Shown piece by piece: positions 8,345 to 16,282 of a stretch of 64,000 nucleotides of DNA (position 1 is its first letter; every line of letters starts with the position of its first letter). Source of the DNA: Hyphomicrobiales bacterium (GTDB lineage Bacteria; Pseudomonadota; Alphaproteobacteria; Rhizobiales; Rhizobiaceae); the NCBI GenBank assembly GCA_900470195.1, contig UEIJ01000024.1, forward strand, positions 124,001-188,000. The letters are read 5' to 3'. The notes beneath the pieces are model-generated. The model saw nothing but the letters and a program-made list of their open reading frames with translations. It was not told the origin of the DNA and did no database searches. A program made the position numbers and the translations under genes.

Positions 8345-9988
8345 TTATCCGGCCGCCGCAACGCTATGGCGGCGGGCCTGTATGTTTTCATAGAGGCGAT
8401 AAGCGATCAGGCACGCGAGCGAGAGGACCGCAATGACGGAGATCGCGAGAAAGGCATCGTTATAGGACAGCACCGTCGCTTCCTTGGTGACCTGTTGTCC
8501 GAGGAGCGCCAGCCCTTCGGCCTTGGTCAGTCCCTGATCGGCAAGCACCTTTGCATAGGTGCCCGACAGTGCCTGAATGCGCTGGGCGACGACGGGATTA
8601 GACATGACCAGCTGCTCCACCAGATAGGCGGAATGGTACTTCTCGCGGATCGCGATGAATGTGCCGAATACGGCAGAACCGATGAGCCCGCCTATATTCT
8701 GGGTGAAGAGGAAGATGACGATGAAACTCGTCATATAGGTCGGCCCCTGTTTCAGAGCCTTGGTGATGCCCGCAAGCATGGCCGGAGGCAGGAACAGGGC
8801 GCCGCCGAATGCGATCAGTGCCTGGCTGAGATAGGCATTGTGCGGGCGGGTGAGATTGGTCGCATGGCTATCCAGAAAGGCGCCGACCGCGATGAAGACC
8901 AATGCCAGCCCGAAGATGAGCGATACGCGTTCCAGCTTCATCCACATGCCGCAGGCAATGCCGCCCGCCAGCGAAGCGGCAAGGATGACGAGATAAAGTC
9001 CACGGCTCTGGCCATCCTGCAGGCCGAATGCCTGAAAGAGACCGACGGCGCCCGTCGTCTGTTCGGCAAGCACGATGCGAAAGACGAACAGGATCAGCGT
9101 GAAGCGCAGAATTTCCGGTGAGAACAGCCAGTGCAGGTTCATCAGCGGCTGCTCGCGGTTGAGTTCGATTGCGGCAGCGCAGGCCAGCGCCGCTATGGAG
9201 ATTGCAAGGCATACGCCGATCCAAGGCGCTTCAAACCACCAGTAATTCTTTCCCTGAACCAGAACCACCGCGAGAAGGCCGAAGCCGATGGCGATCAGTC
9301 CATAGGCGACAAAATCCAGCCAGTGCAGCACCTTGGCGCGGGGTGCCTGTGTCATGGGCAGAATATAGACCACGGCGAAGGCCGCGAGCGACAGGCCGAT
9401 CTCGACCATATAGAGCTGCTGCCATTGCCCGATATCGAACAGCAATGGCGAGATGACGCGCGCCAGCGGGCCTGCCGCACCCGAACAGGTGAGCGCGAGG
9501 CTGAGACCCCAGGTCATCTTTTTGGCGGGTGGAAAGGCTTCCAGCATGTAGAGAAAGCCGATGGTCGAAACCGGTGCTGCGGCCGCGCCCGCAATGAAGC
9601 GGATCGGGATCGCAGACCAGATGTCGTAGACAAGCAGATGCAGCAGCGAGGATACGAGAAAGACGGCAATGGCTATTTCCGCAAAGCGGCGCAAACCGAA
9701 CTGGGTGCGGATCTTGACGAGCAGGATCGTCAGGCTGGCATAGGGAGCCATATAGGCCGCGATAAGCCACGAGGTTTCCGTCAGTGTTGCGCCGAGCGCT
9801 CCTTGAATCTGTTGCGTGTTGGCCGAGATGAAATACATGCTGAGACCGCGCGTCGACCACATGAGGATCGACGCGGCGATGTAGATGGCAGACATGTAAA
9901 CCGGCATGTGCGCGGCGGCGGGCGCCGCAGCGGGTTGCTCTGCCGGGGAGGTCTCATCTGACTGGCTGTCTTTGTTTTCTTCCGGCAT
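8345..9988 (-). CDS. DHA2-family multidrug efflux MFS transporter (EmrB-like)
   Basis: 547 residues with about 14 hydrophobic helices, as in the DHA2 (EmrB) family of proton-drug antiporters; the N terminus is a short Glu/Pro/Ala-rich tail. The motif-A region is poorly conserved, as in some YieO/EmrB-like proteins. The open frame reaches back to a TTG at 10012 inside the regulator gene, but the ATG at 9988 lies 4 nt after the regulator's stop and is a better start. Together with the adaptor downstream it should form an EmrAB-type tripartite exporter. Its expression is presumably controlled by the MarR protein encoded immediately upstream. Confidence 0.88.
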   Translation of the reverse strand: MPEENKDSQSDETSPAEQPAAAPAAAHMPVYMSAIYIAASILMWSTRGLSMYFISANTQQIQGALGATLTETSWLIAAYMAPYASLTILLVKIRTQFGLRRFAEIAIAVFLVSSLLHLLVYDIWSAIPIRFIAGAAAAPVSTIGFLYMLEAFPPAKKMTWGLSLALTCSGAAGPLARVISPLLFDIGQWQQLYMVEIGLSLAAFAVVYILPMTQAPRAKVLHWLDFVAYGLIAIGFGLLAVVLVQGKNYWWFEAPWIGVCLAISIAALACAAAIELNREQPLMNLHWLFSPEILRFTLILFVFRIVLAEQTTGAVGLFQAFGLQDGQSRGLYLVILAASLAGGIACGMWMKLERVSLIFGLALVFIAVGAFLDSHATNLTRPHNAYLSQALIAFGGALFLPPAMLAGITKALKQGPTYMTSFIVIFLFTQNIGGLIGSAVFGTFIAIREKYHSAYLVEQLVMSNPVVAQRIQALSGTYAKVLADQGLTKAEGLALLGQQVTKEATVLSYNDAFLAISVIAVLSLACLIAYRLYENIQARRHSVAAAG

Positions 9989-9992
9989 GTTT

Positions 9993-10451
9993 TTAGCGGT
10001 CTTTATCCGCAAGCGTCGTCTCGACCGTCTGGCTGATTTCCTGAAGCACCGAGAGCGCCGCTTCCAGCGTGGGCCTGTCGATGCGTTGCAAAAGGTCCGA
10101 CCGGATGCTGCGGGTGATTTCCTGCAGCTCGCGCACCTGTGACTGTGCTTCGTCGGTCAGCTCGATACGTTTCGCGCGACGGTCGCCTTCAACCGCAGCA
10201 CGATAGATCAATCCCTGTTTTTCAAGGCCATCCAGAAGGCGCACCACCGAAGGATGCTCGATTTCCAGAGCATCCGCCAGCTCGCGCTGGTTCCAGTCGC
10301 GCGGCTGGGCAAGAAGCAGCAGCAGGCGGGCGCGCGCCAGCGTCAGCCCGCGTTCGCGGACGCGGGAATCAAACAGGTTGCGCATTTTGCGCGCGGCCGT
10401 GGAGAGCTCCATCGTGAAGGCCGCTTCAAGATCGGTATTTGAGTGAGACAT
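9993..10451 (-). CDS. MarR-family transcriptional regulator of the efflux operon (EmrR/SlyA-like)
   Basis: 152 residues, a full-length MarR protein: N-terminal dimerisation helix, winged helix with NQRELADALEIEHPSVVRLLDGLEKQGL (recognition helix around 65-75), a wing with VEGDRRAKRIELT, and a C-terminal helix pair. It is first in an operon with an EmrAB-type pump. The 180-bp region upstream contains two copies of GTATAGCTAT 19 bp apart, one within a perfect 14-bp palindrome directly before the start codon, which is the expected layout for an autorepressor. It is likely released by the pump's substrates; ligand unknown. Confidence 0.9.
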   Translation of the reverse strand: MSHSNTDLEAAFTMELSTAARKMRNLFDSRVRERGLTLARARLLLLLAQPRDWNQRELADALEIEHPSVVRLLDGLEKQGLIYRAAVEGDRRAKRIELTDEAQSQVRELQEITRSIRSDLLQRIDRPTLEAALSVLQEISQTVETTLADKDR

Positions 10452-10453
10452 TT

Positions 10454-10485
10454 GTATAGCTATCTATTATGTGTATAGCTATACA
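10454..10485. promoter_or_regulatory. Double MarR operator candidate upstream of the efflux operon
   Basis: GTATAGCTAT at 10454-10463 and again at 10473-10482. The second copy is the core of the perfect palindrome TGTATAGCTATACA (10472-10485). The sites begin 3 bp upstream of the regulator's ATG and are 19 bp apart, about two helical turns. They most likely bind the MarR protein encoded at 9993-10451 and cover its ribosome site or promoter. The region is AT-rich compared with its surroundings. Confidence 0.7.
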
Positions 10486-10561
10486 TATATTAATTCCGGT
10501 CTGCTAATCAATGGGACTTGCTCCTCGAAAAGGAGAAAAGAAAAAATAATTTTGCCGTTTC

Positions 10562-10589
10562 GGGAATAAACCGGGGCGGACGATTGTCT
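10562..10589 (+). promoter_or_regulatory. Possible ECF-type promoter of the sigma/anti-sigma operon
   Basis: GGGAAT at 10562-10567, a 17-nt spacer, then TGTC (10585-10588) precede the secreted-repeat gene by about 45 bp. ECF factors often use a GGAA-type -35 and a short GTC-type -10, and often transcribe their own operon. This is pattern matching only; no consensus for this sigma factor is known to me. Confidence 0.3.
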
Positions 10590-10633
10590 TACCCCATATC
10601 GCATGTCGCGATTGGAACCCTGTGAGGCAGATC

Positions 10634-11014
10634 ATGAAAACGTTTGGTTTTGTGTCCGTACCGGCAATCGCAGCCGTGGCGGCGTCCGCTGCTCTGGCAG
10701 CGCCATCCGTCAAGACGATGGAAAGCTCGAAGGGGCAGGTTCTGGCTGGTGCCAAGGACATGACGCTCTATACTTTCGACAAGGATAGCAAGGGCGAATC
10801 CAACTGCTATGATACTTGTGCGAAAAACTGGCCGCCATTCAAGGCGATGAAGGGGGCAAAGGCTTCCGGCGCATATACGCTGGTCAAGCGCAAGGATGGC
10901 AGCGAACAATGGGCAAAAGACGGAATGCCGCTTTATTACTGGGTGAAGGACAAGAAGCCCGGCGATGTAACCGGAGACGGTGTTAATGGGGTCTGGCACG
11001 TCGCAAAGCCATGA
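10634..11014 (+). CDS. Secreted-repeat (COG4315/PF03640) protein, exported
   Basis: 126 residues. A signal peptide (roughly residues 1-23, ending AALA) precedes two halves of the PF03640 secreted repeat: GAKDMTLYTFDKDSKGESNCYDTCAKNWPPF and DGMPLYYWVKDKKPGDVTGDGVNGVWHV, each with the typical LY-F/W core and the Cys pair. The protein is expected in the periplasm; its biochemical role is unknown. The ATG at 10634 follows GAGGCAG; a GTG at 10622 is an unlikely alternative. The downstream sigma-factor frame overlaps its end by about 29 bp, so it belongs to the same transcript and may be a target or sensor partner of that sigma system. Confidence 0.85.
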   Translation: MKTFGFVSVPAIAAVAASAALAAPSVKTMESSKGQVLAGAKDMTLYTFDKDSKGESNCYDTCAKNWPPFKAMKGAKASGAYTLVKRKDGSEQWAKDGMPLYYWVKDKKPGDVTGDGVNGVWHVAKP

Positions 11015-11537
11015 GGCCGATGTGAGCCATCCCGCTCCAGAAACTTTCGAGGGCCAGCTTCTGGCCCTCCTGCCGGTCATGCGGCGCTATTCGCGCAGTC
11101 TTGCGAAGTCCGATGCCGAAGGCGAGGACCTCCTGCAGGACTGTGTGGCCAGAGCGCTGGCCCGTCGCGGCCAGTGGCGCGGCCTCAATCTGCGCGGGTG
11201 GGTACTCACGATAATGACCAACCTTTATCGCAATGGCCATAAAAGCCGCGCGCGCACCCGGCACGAAACGCTGGACGCTGCGGAAAATGTCAGTGTCACG
11301 GCCTCCCAAACCGATCCATTCCAGTTGCAGCAGCTGGAAGAAGCGATAAACACCCTGCCGGAAGATAACCGCGCCGTGCTGATGCTCATCGTCGTCGAAG
11401 GCTATAGCTATGGCGAGGCGGCGGAAATGCTGGGCATACCTTTGGGGACCGTCATGTCGCGGCTGTCGCGAGCGCGCCATCGCCTTGCAGAACATTTGAA
11501 CGGCTCAAATATCGTAACGCTTCGGAGAAACCGATGA
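10986..11537 (+). CDS. ECF-family RNA polymerase sigma factor
   Basis: 183 residues from the ATG at 10986. Region 2 (LPVMRRYSRSLAKSDAEGEDLLQDC... RGWVLTIMTNLYRN) and region 4 (LPEDNRAVLMLIVVEGYSYGEAAEMLGIPLGTVMSRLSRARHRL) are both clear, and regions 1 and 3 are absent, as in group IV sigma factors. The start lies inside the preceding gene; a GTG at 11022 just after its stop is an alternative and gives a more usual length of 171 residues. The stop overlaps the anti-sigma ATG by 4 bp. It probably responds to an envelope or oxidative stress sensed by that partner; the signal is not visible in the sequence. Confidence 0.9.
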   Translation: MGSGTSQSHEADVSHPAPETFEGQLLALLPVMRRYSRSLAKSDAEGEDLLQDCVARALARRGQWRGLNLRGWVLTIMTNLYRNGHKSRARTRHETLDAAENVSVTASQTDPFQLQQLEEAINTLPEDNRAVLMLIVVEGYSYGEAAEMLGIPLGTVMSRLSRARHRLAEHLNGSNIVTLRRNR

Positions 11538-12316
11538 CAGACCGCAATTCTCCCATAACCGAAGCGGAACTGCACGCCTTTGTCGACGGGCAATTATCTG
11601 AACAAGAGCATATTCGCATTGCCGGGCTTCTTGACGACAACTCCGAACAGGCGGCGCTCGCGGATGAATGGCGCAGGCAGAACGAGGGCATCAGGCAACT
11701 TTTTTCCGGCTATGAAGAGGCGAAAAACGACGATGCCGGAATGATCCGGCAGGCGGGAAATCGCCAGTCGCGAACCTACCGGGGAGCCGTTGCCGCGGCT
11801 GTTCTCGCGGCTTTGCTTGTCGGCGGCGCGGCCGGCTTTGCAGGTTCGCGCCTGCTTGCGGAAAATGCACCGCAACTCGCCAGCGCGCAGACTCTGCCGG
11901 AGCAGGCTCAAGCCGCTTATCTTATCTATGCCAGCGAAGTGCGGCATCCGGTCGAGGTTTTTTCCAATGAAGAAGCGCATCTGGCGGCATGGCTTGGCAA
12001 AAGGCTCGACATAGCCGACCTTCGGCTACCCGATCTCCGCTCGCTCGGCTTTCAGCTTGTCGGCGGACGCCTTTTGCCGGTCGGCGGCAAGGCGGGCGCT
12101 TTCTTTTTGTATGAAGATGCGACAGGAAAACGGCTTTCGGTGATCGTCGGGCGCAATCCGGATAACCGCGACACGAGCTTCCGTTTTGCCTCGAGCGACG
12201 GCGTCGAAACCTTCTACTGGATCGACAACGATCTTGGTTATGCGGTGAGCGGCGAGATATCGCGCGACCGGCTGCGACAGGTGGCGGAAGAATGCTATCG
12301 CCAGTTTCCGGGCTGA
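11534..12316 (+). CDS. Membrane-anchored anti-sigma factor
   Basis: 260 residues. The cytoplasmic N terminus TEAELHAFVDGQLSEQEH matches the start of many alphaproteobacterial anti-sigma factors; the classical HxxxCxxC zinc motif is missing, so it is a zinc-free type. One transmembrane helix lies around residues 82-105 (AAVAAAVLAALLVGGAAGFA), followed by a periplasmic domain of about 150 residues with GFQLVGGRLLPVGGKAGAFFLYED. It should hold the adjacent ECF factor inactive at the membrane. Translational coupling (ATGA overlap) supports the pairing. It converges on the asparaginase gene, with a 6-bp gap. Confidence 0.85.
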   Translation: MTDRNSPITEAELHAFVDGQLSEQEHIRIAGLLDDNSEQAALADEWRRQNEGIRQLFSGYEEAKNDDAGMIRQAGNRQSRTYRGAVAAAVLAALLVGGAAGFAGSRLLAENAPQLASAQTLPEQAQAAYLIYASEVRHPVEVFSNEEAHLAAWLGKRLDIADLRLPDLRSLGFQLVGGRLLPVGGKAGAFFLYEDATGKRLSVIVGRNPDNRDTSFRFASSDGVETFYWIDNDLGYAVSGEISRDRLRQVAEECYRQFPG

Positions 12317-12322
12317 ACCGCT

Positions 12323-13261
12323 TTATCGATAATCGCTGAAAGCGTGCACCATCGCATCTCTGGAGCTGCCGCTGGCGATCAGTGCGGCAAGCAGAATGCG
12401 GGCCTGACCGGGACGAAGCGTGTGCGCATGGATGGCACCCGCTTCGGCAAGGTCGTATCCGCCGCCGCCGCCGCCATAACCGGGGACCAGCAAGCCTTCC
12501 GGCACGCGGCTTGAAACCACAACCGGAATATCGCGGCGCGAACACGCACGGACCGCTTCGACAACGCAAGGCGTGGCATTGCCCGAACCGAGCGCCGCAA
12601 GCACGATGCCGCTGGCGCCGGCTGTTATGCTCGCTTCGATGTGGAGGGCGTCGCAGCCCGGATAGATGGCTACCATGTCGATGCGCCGATCGCCGACAGG
12701 GGCAGGAAGCACCGGGTTTTGGACAAGGGCCGGACGGGCGGAGCGGAAGGCATCGGCATTGTCGCTGCTGAATTTATAGGCTCCCCAAGCCGGGACGATG
12801 CGTCCGCCGAAGGCGATCTGGACACCTTTTTCCGCATTGGCCGGATCGCAGGCAAGGCGAATGGCGGTGGCGATATTTTCCGGGCCGTCCGCGTCGGGGT
12901 GATCGGCGGTAAACTGCGCGCCGGTAAAAATTACCGGCTTGCCGATGCGACACTGCAACTGCACCAGCAGCGCCGTTTCTTCCATCGCGTCGGTTCCATG
13001 CAGGACGATGATGCCATCGATTTCACCGTCCTTCATTCCGGCGTCAACGGCATTGCTGACGCGCTGCATGTCGGAGAGCGTAAGGATCGCTGAATCCTTC
13101 GCCATCAGGTTGACGGGACGAAGCTTCGCTTCGAGACCCGGAACCAGCCCAGCCAGGTCCTCACCCGACAGGACCGGTGCGCTTGCTCCGTTCTCCCCGC
13201 GCTTGCTGGCGATGGTGCCGCCAGTGGTGATCAGCGCTATGGAGGGCGTTGCAAGCGTCAT
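12323..13261 (-). CDS. ansA: L-asparaginase
   Basis: 312 residues, usual for bacterial asparaginases. The nucleophile motif ITTGGTIAS is at residues 10-18 (Thr in TTGGT) and the second catalytic motif LHGTDAMEETA is near residue 87. Hydrolyses asparagine to aspartate and ammonia. There is no convincing signal peptide, so it is probably cytoplasmic. It lies 14 bp downstream of an amino-acid permease gene resembling the asparagine transporter AnsP, so uptake and hydrolysis are co-transcribed. Whether it is closer to type I or type II cannot be decided by eye; the symbol is given for the function. Confidence 0.88.
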   Translation of the reverse strand: MTLATPSIALITTGGTIASKRGENGASAPVLSGEDLAGLVPGLEAKLRPVNLMAKDSAILTLSDMQRVSNAVDAGMKDGEIDGIIVLHGTDAMEETALLVQLQCRIGKPVIFTGAQFTADHPDADGPENIATAIRLACDPANAEKGVQIAFGGRIVPAWGAYKFSSDNADAFRSARPALVQNPVLPAPVGDRRIDMVAIYPGCDALHIEASITAGASGIVLAALGSGNATPCVVEAVRACSRRDIPVVVSSRVPEGLLVPGYGGGGGGYDLAEAGAIHAHTLRPGQARILLAALIASGSSRDAMVHAFSDYR

Positions 13262-13275
13262 ATTCCCGAATCCTC

Positions 13276-14745
13276 TTACTTACCGCGGATGCTGGCGTCT
13301 ACAGCACGTTCGGCGGCAAGTCGATGGATGCGTTCACGCATCAGATACCAGCCGAGGATGAGGGCAGGGCCGATGATCGCCAGCGAAGCAATCGTCGAAG
13401 TGCCGACCGGATAATCAAGCGCCATCAGGACGAGCACGCCGAGCAGAAATGCGAGCGTGAGGATGCCCGTATAGGGCGCGCCGAACATGCGGAAATCCGG
13501 GCGCACGATCTCGCCACGACGCGCAAGATGCCACAGTTTCAACTGGCACAGGACAATCACGCCCCATGCCGTAATGATGCCAAGCGCAGAGAGATTGAGC
13601 GCGATTTCAAACGCTTCCGCGGGCACGACGGCATTGAGAATGACGCCGATGACGGTGACGACGGCGGTCACGGCGATGCCCATATAGGGAACGCCGTTCT
13701 TGTTCATTCTAGCCAGGGACGCCGGTGCCGAGCCGGAGATCGCCATGGAATGCAGGATGCGGCCTGTGGAATAGAGCCCGGCATTCAGCGACGACAGAAC
13801 CGCGGTGAGAACAACCAGGTTCATGATGATATCCGCCCCTTCGACACCGATCTTGCCGAAGAAGGTCACAAACGGGCTCTCGCCTGCGGAATAGGCCGTA
13901 TAGGGCAGGAGCAGCGACAACAGCAGAACCGAACCGACGTAAAAGACGAGCAGGCGGAAGACCACGGTGCGGATCGCGCGAGGCATGACCTTGCGCGGGT
14001 CTTCGGTTTCGCCAGCCGTGGTGCCCAGCAACTCGATGGATGCATAGGCAAACACAACGCCCTGTATGATGATGAAGGCAGGCAATATGCCGTTCGGGAA
14101 CAGGCCGCCGCTATCGGTGATGATGCTGAAGCCCGCCGGATGACCGTCAATCGGCGTTCCGGTCACGACGAAATAAATGCCGACCACCAGAAACGTCACC
14201 AGCGCGATGACCTTGACGAGACTGAACCAGAATTCCAGTTCGCCGAACACCTTCACGGACATGAGGTTCATCGACAGCACGATGACAAGCGCTGTCAGCG
14301 CGAATATCCACTGGTCGATGCCTTGCAGCCAAGGCACGTAGTGCTTGAAGAAGTTCATGTAGAGCGCGACCGCAGTCACGTCAGCCACCGACGTCATCGC
14401 CCAGTTGAGCCAGTACATCCACCCTGCCACGAAAGCCAGCTTCTCGCCGTAGAACTCGCGGGCATAGGAGACGAACGAGCCGGAGCTGGGACGATGCATG
14501 ATGAGTTCGCCGAGCGCACGCAGCACCAGAAACGCAAAGAAGCCGCACAGTGCGTAGACGAAGACCAGAGCCGGACCCGCCAGCGCCAGACGTCCGCCCG
14601 CGCCGAGGAACAGCCCGGTTCCGATTGCGCCGCCGATGGCGATCATCTGGATCTGCCTCGGTCTCAGGGCCTTGTGATAGCCGCGATCCTCTTCAATGAA
14701 CACTTCGCGTTCGGCCGGGGTGGCTTTCATGGTTTCAGTCGGCAT
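13276..14745 (-). CDS. ansP: L-asparagine permease-like amino-acid transporter (APC superfamily)
   Basis: 489 residues with about 12 transmembrane helices and the amino-acid permease signature beginning [22 protein letters not shown]. The central segment ELGTTAGE-like ([21 protein letters not shown]) is typical of the AAT family (AnsP, GabP, CycA). Close resemblance to AnsP and the asparaginase gene 14 bp downstream make asparagine the best substrate guess. The frame extends to 14784, but the ATG at 14745 follows GGGAGGAGCG and is the true start. A perfect inverted repeat 84 bp upstream may be its operator. Confidence 0.85.
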   Translation of the reverse strand: MPTETMKATPAEREVFIEEDRGYHKALRPRQIQMIAIGGAIGTGLFLGAGGRLALAGPALVFVYALCGFFAFLVLRALGELIMHRPSSGSFVSYAREFYGEKLAFVAGWMYWLNWAMTSVADVTAVALYMNFFKHYVPWLQGIDQWIFALTALVIVLSMNLMSVKVFGELEFWFSLVKVIALVTFLVVGIYFVVTGTPIDGHPAGFSIITDSGGLFPNGILPAFIIIQGVVFAYASIELLGTTAGETEDPRKVMPRAIRTVVFRLLVFYVGSVLLLSLLLPYTAYSAGESPFVTFFGKIGVEGADIIMNLVVLTAVLSSLNAGLYSTGRILHSMAISGSAPASLARMNKNGVPYMGIAVTAVVTVIGVILNAVVPAEAFEIALNLSALGIITAWGVIVLCQLKLWHLARRGEIVRPDFRMFGAPYTGILTLAFLLGVLVLMALDYPVGTSTIASLAIIGPALILGWYLMRERIHRLAAERAVDASIRGK

Positions 14746-15102
14746 CGCTCCTCCCTGAGAGCACGGGTTGCTGGGGGCGACCATGGGCGTGCAAGGCCAA
14801 TTAGGGCGCGCCGCTGGCCATTCAATGAGGGATGAAATTCATCCCCTTCTGACAAGTTATTCTGTAAAGCTGCATGACAGGTTTTGGGTGCGGTTTAACG
14901 CATATCGGAGAACCTGCGTCAAGTATTGAGCTTCAACTCACGGGGCCCATGTGCGTTGCAGAAAATCTCTCAGCGGAGAAAAAACCAGCAGGAAGAAAGT
15001 GTTATCGGCCTGTGCTGAAATGGCGTGAAAGCACCGTGACGGCCCGGTTCAGCACGAATGGCGAGCTCAATCCTGTGGAAATATTTGGAGGCTCGATTGG
15101 CC
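14746..15102. promoter_or_regulatory. Intergenic region before the asparagine operon, with a palindrome
   Basis: 357 bp without a gene between the GntR regulator and the permease, both read leftward. It contains the perfect inverted repeat GGGATGAA-A-TTCATCCC at 14829-14845, without a T-run on either side, so it is more likely an operator than a terminator. The rest shows nothing recognisable. The neighbouring FadR-type regulator is the obvious candidate to bind it, though the sequence is not a textbook GntR box. Confidence 0.5.
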
Positions 15103-15810
15103 CTAGACCTCATCCTTGCCGATGATGGTCGTAACGGCGGTCTTGACCTTGCTCAGATGCGCTTCCATCGCAGCGCGGGCTTCGGCGTCCGACCCGGCCT
15201 CGATGGCTTTGGCGATACGGCGATGCTCGACATTCGATGCTTCGCGGCGACCGGACATCAGATTGACGAGTTCGGATTGCTGGATAAGCGCCTCGCGTGC
15301 ATCGGCCACGATCTTTGTAAAGACCGTGTTTCCGGAGGCTTCGGCAATGGCGCAATGGAACTCGGAATCCAGCAACTCCCATTTATGGGGATCTGTTTGC
15401 CTGTCCATCTTGTCGCAAAGTTCCAGCAGAAGGGCTAATTGCCCGGCGTTGCGGCGTAGCGCCGCCCAGCCTGCCGCTGGCACTTCGATGAAGGGGCGCG
15501 CCTCGATCAGATCGCGGGCCGAATAACCGCCATAGTTCAGTTCCGTCGCAGGGACTGTGTTCAGGACATAGGTGCCGCTGCCCGTTCGGGTGTGGGTAAG
15601 GCCCAGCGTCTGCAGCGACCGCAAGGCTTCCCGCACGATCGGACGGCTGACACCGAACCGGCCTGCAAGCCGGGCTTCCGAGGGCAGGCGGGTGCCGATG
15701 GCGAGGCGACCCGACGTAATGGCGGTGCGAATATCGTCGAATACGACTTCCGCGGCGTTCTTTCGTGTGATCGGATGGGTGTCCGATAGCCAATCGGCCA
15801 GCTCGCTCAT
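15103..15810 (-). CDS. GntR-family (FadR subfamily) transcriptional regulator
   Basis: 235 residues. The N-terminal winged helix carries GTRLPSEARLAGRFGVSRPIVREALRSLQTLGL and the wing TRTGSGTYV. The C-terminal FCD domain has the metal/ligand residues in DSEFHCAIAEASGN and EHRRIAKAIEAGD-like SNVEHRRIAKAIEAG. Such proteins repress catabolic operons and are released by a small organic acid or amino acid. It is encoded upstream of, and in the same direction as, the asparagine permease and asparaginase, which it may control; aspartate or asparagine would be a logical effector, but that is inference. Confidence 0.88.
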   Translation of the reverse strand: MSELADWLSDTHPITRKNAAEVVFDDIRTAITSGRLAIGTRLPSEARLAGRFGVSRPIVREALRSLQTLGLTHTRTGSGTYVLNTVPATELNYGGYSARDLIEARPFIEVPAAGWAALRRNAGQLALLLELCDKMDRQTDPHKWELLDSEFHCAIAEASGNTVFTKIVADAREALIQQSELVNLMSGRREASNVEHRRIAKAIEAGSDAEARAAMEAHLSKVKTAVTTIIGKDEV

Positions 15811-15912
15811 GTTCGCACCTCCGTCAACTGCCTCGCTCCTGTCTGGCAGCTAGGCAATTTCCAGAAGGATATCAATCCCAAACTGGTTCATAAAGGCCGG
15901 ATCGGCGGATAC

Positions 15913-15948
15913 AAAAAGCCCTGCGGTCCGTTCGGATCGCAGGGCTTT
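15913..15948 (-). terminator. Rho-independent terminator of the small stress-type gene
   Basis: Stem AAAGCCCTGCG / CGCAGGGCTTT (15915-15925 with 15938-15948), extended by TCCG/CGGA, and read leftward it is followed by five Ts (complement of 15913-15917). It lies 14 bp after the stop of the 80-residue gene at 15962-16204. Confidence 0.85.
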
Positions 15949-15961
15949 GGTCTGGAAAATG

Positions 15962-16204
15962 TCAGGCAGCCGTGGCGGCTGTGTTCAACTTGTTGGCCGA
16001 CAGGATGCTGATGAACGCCGCACCGTAAGCCGTGAGCGGCGCCATCTTTGCAAGCGCGCTTGCAATGGCATCGTGGTGGCTCAATTCTTCCTCGGAATCG
16101 TGGCGGAAGGATACGCAGACAGTTTCGCCATCTTCACCGATGAATTCGACCTGATAGGAATTTTCCTTGCCGCACCTTTTGACCAGAGCATCAACGATTT
16201 GCAT
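15962..16204 (-). CDS. Small conserved-looking protein of unknown function, stress promoter
   Basis: 80 residues; I do not recognise a family. The first half is mixed alpha/beta (VDALVKRCGKENSYQVEFIGEDGETVCVSF), reminiscent of a small sheet domain, followed by an acidic/His patch (HDSEEELSHHD) and an Ala-rich helix. The open frame is longer (to 16258), but the ATG at 16204 sits 6-7 nt after GGAAGGAGA. Directly upstream is an exact GGAAC-N16-CGTT promoter of the kind read by the general stress sigma factor EcfG, and a strong terminator follows, so it is a single-gene transcription unit lying behind the MFS gene. A general-stress protein is the best guess. Confidence 0.75.
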   Translation of the reverse strand: MQIVDALVKRCGKENSYQVEFIGEDGETVCVSFRHDSEEELSHHDAIASALAKMAPLTAYGAAFISILSANKLNTAATAA

Positions 16205-16231
16205 GCATTTATTCTCCTTCCGAGCCGCATG

Positions 16232-16256
16232 AACGCGCCGCAACGGATATGGTTCC
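16232..16256 (-). promoter_or_regulatory. EcfG (general stress) type promoter
   Basis: Reading leftward: GGAAC at 16256-16252, a 16-nt spacer, CGTT at 16235-16232. This matches the alphaproteobacterial EcfG/RpoE general-stress consensus exactly. Transcription would start near 16225, leaving a short leader with the AAGGAG ribosome site before the ATG at 16204. Confidence 0.7.
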
Positions 16257-16282
16257 ATGCAATTTTATCTTTTTGCCTGCCG

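Noticed and set aside
13249-14835. A 528-codon rightward open frame opposite the asparagine permease gene
   Set aside because: Its translation is rich in Asp, Arg, His and Gln without any domain, the usual mirror of a membrane-protein gene in GC-rich DNA. The permease on the other strand has clear helices, motifs and ribosome site.
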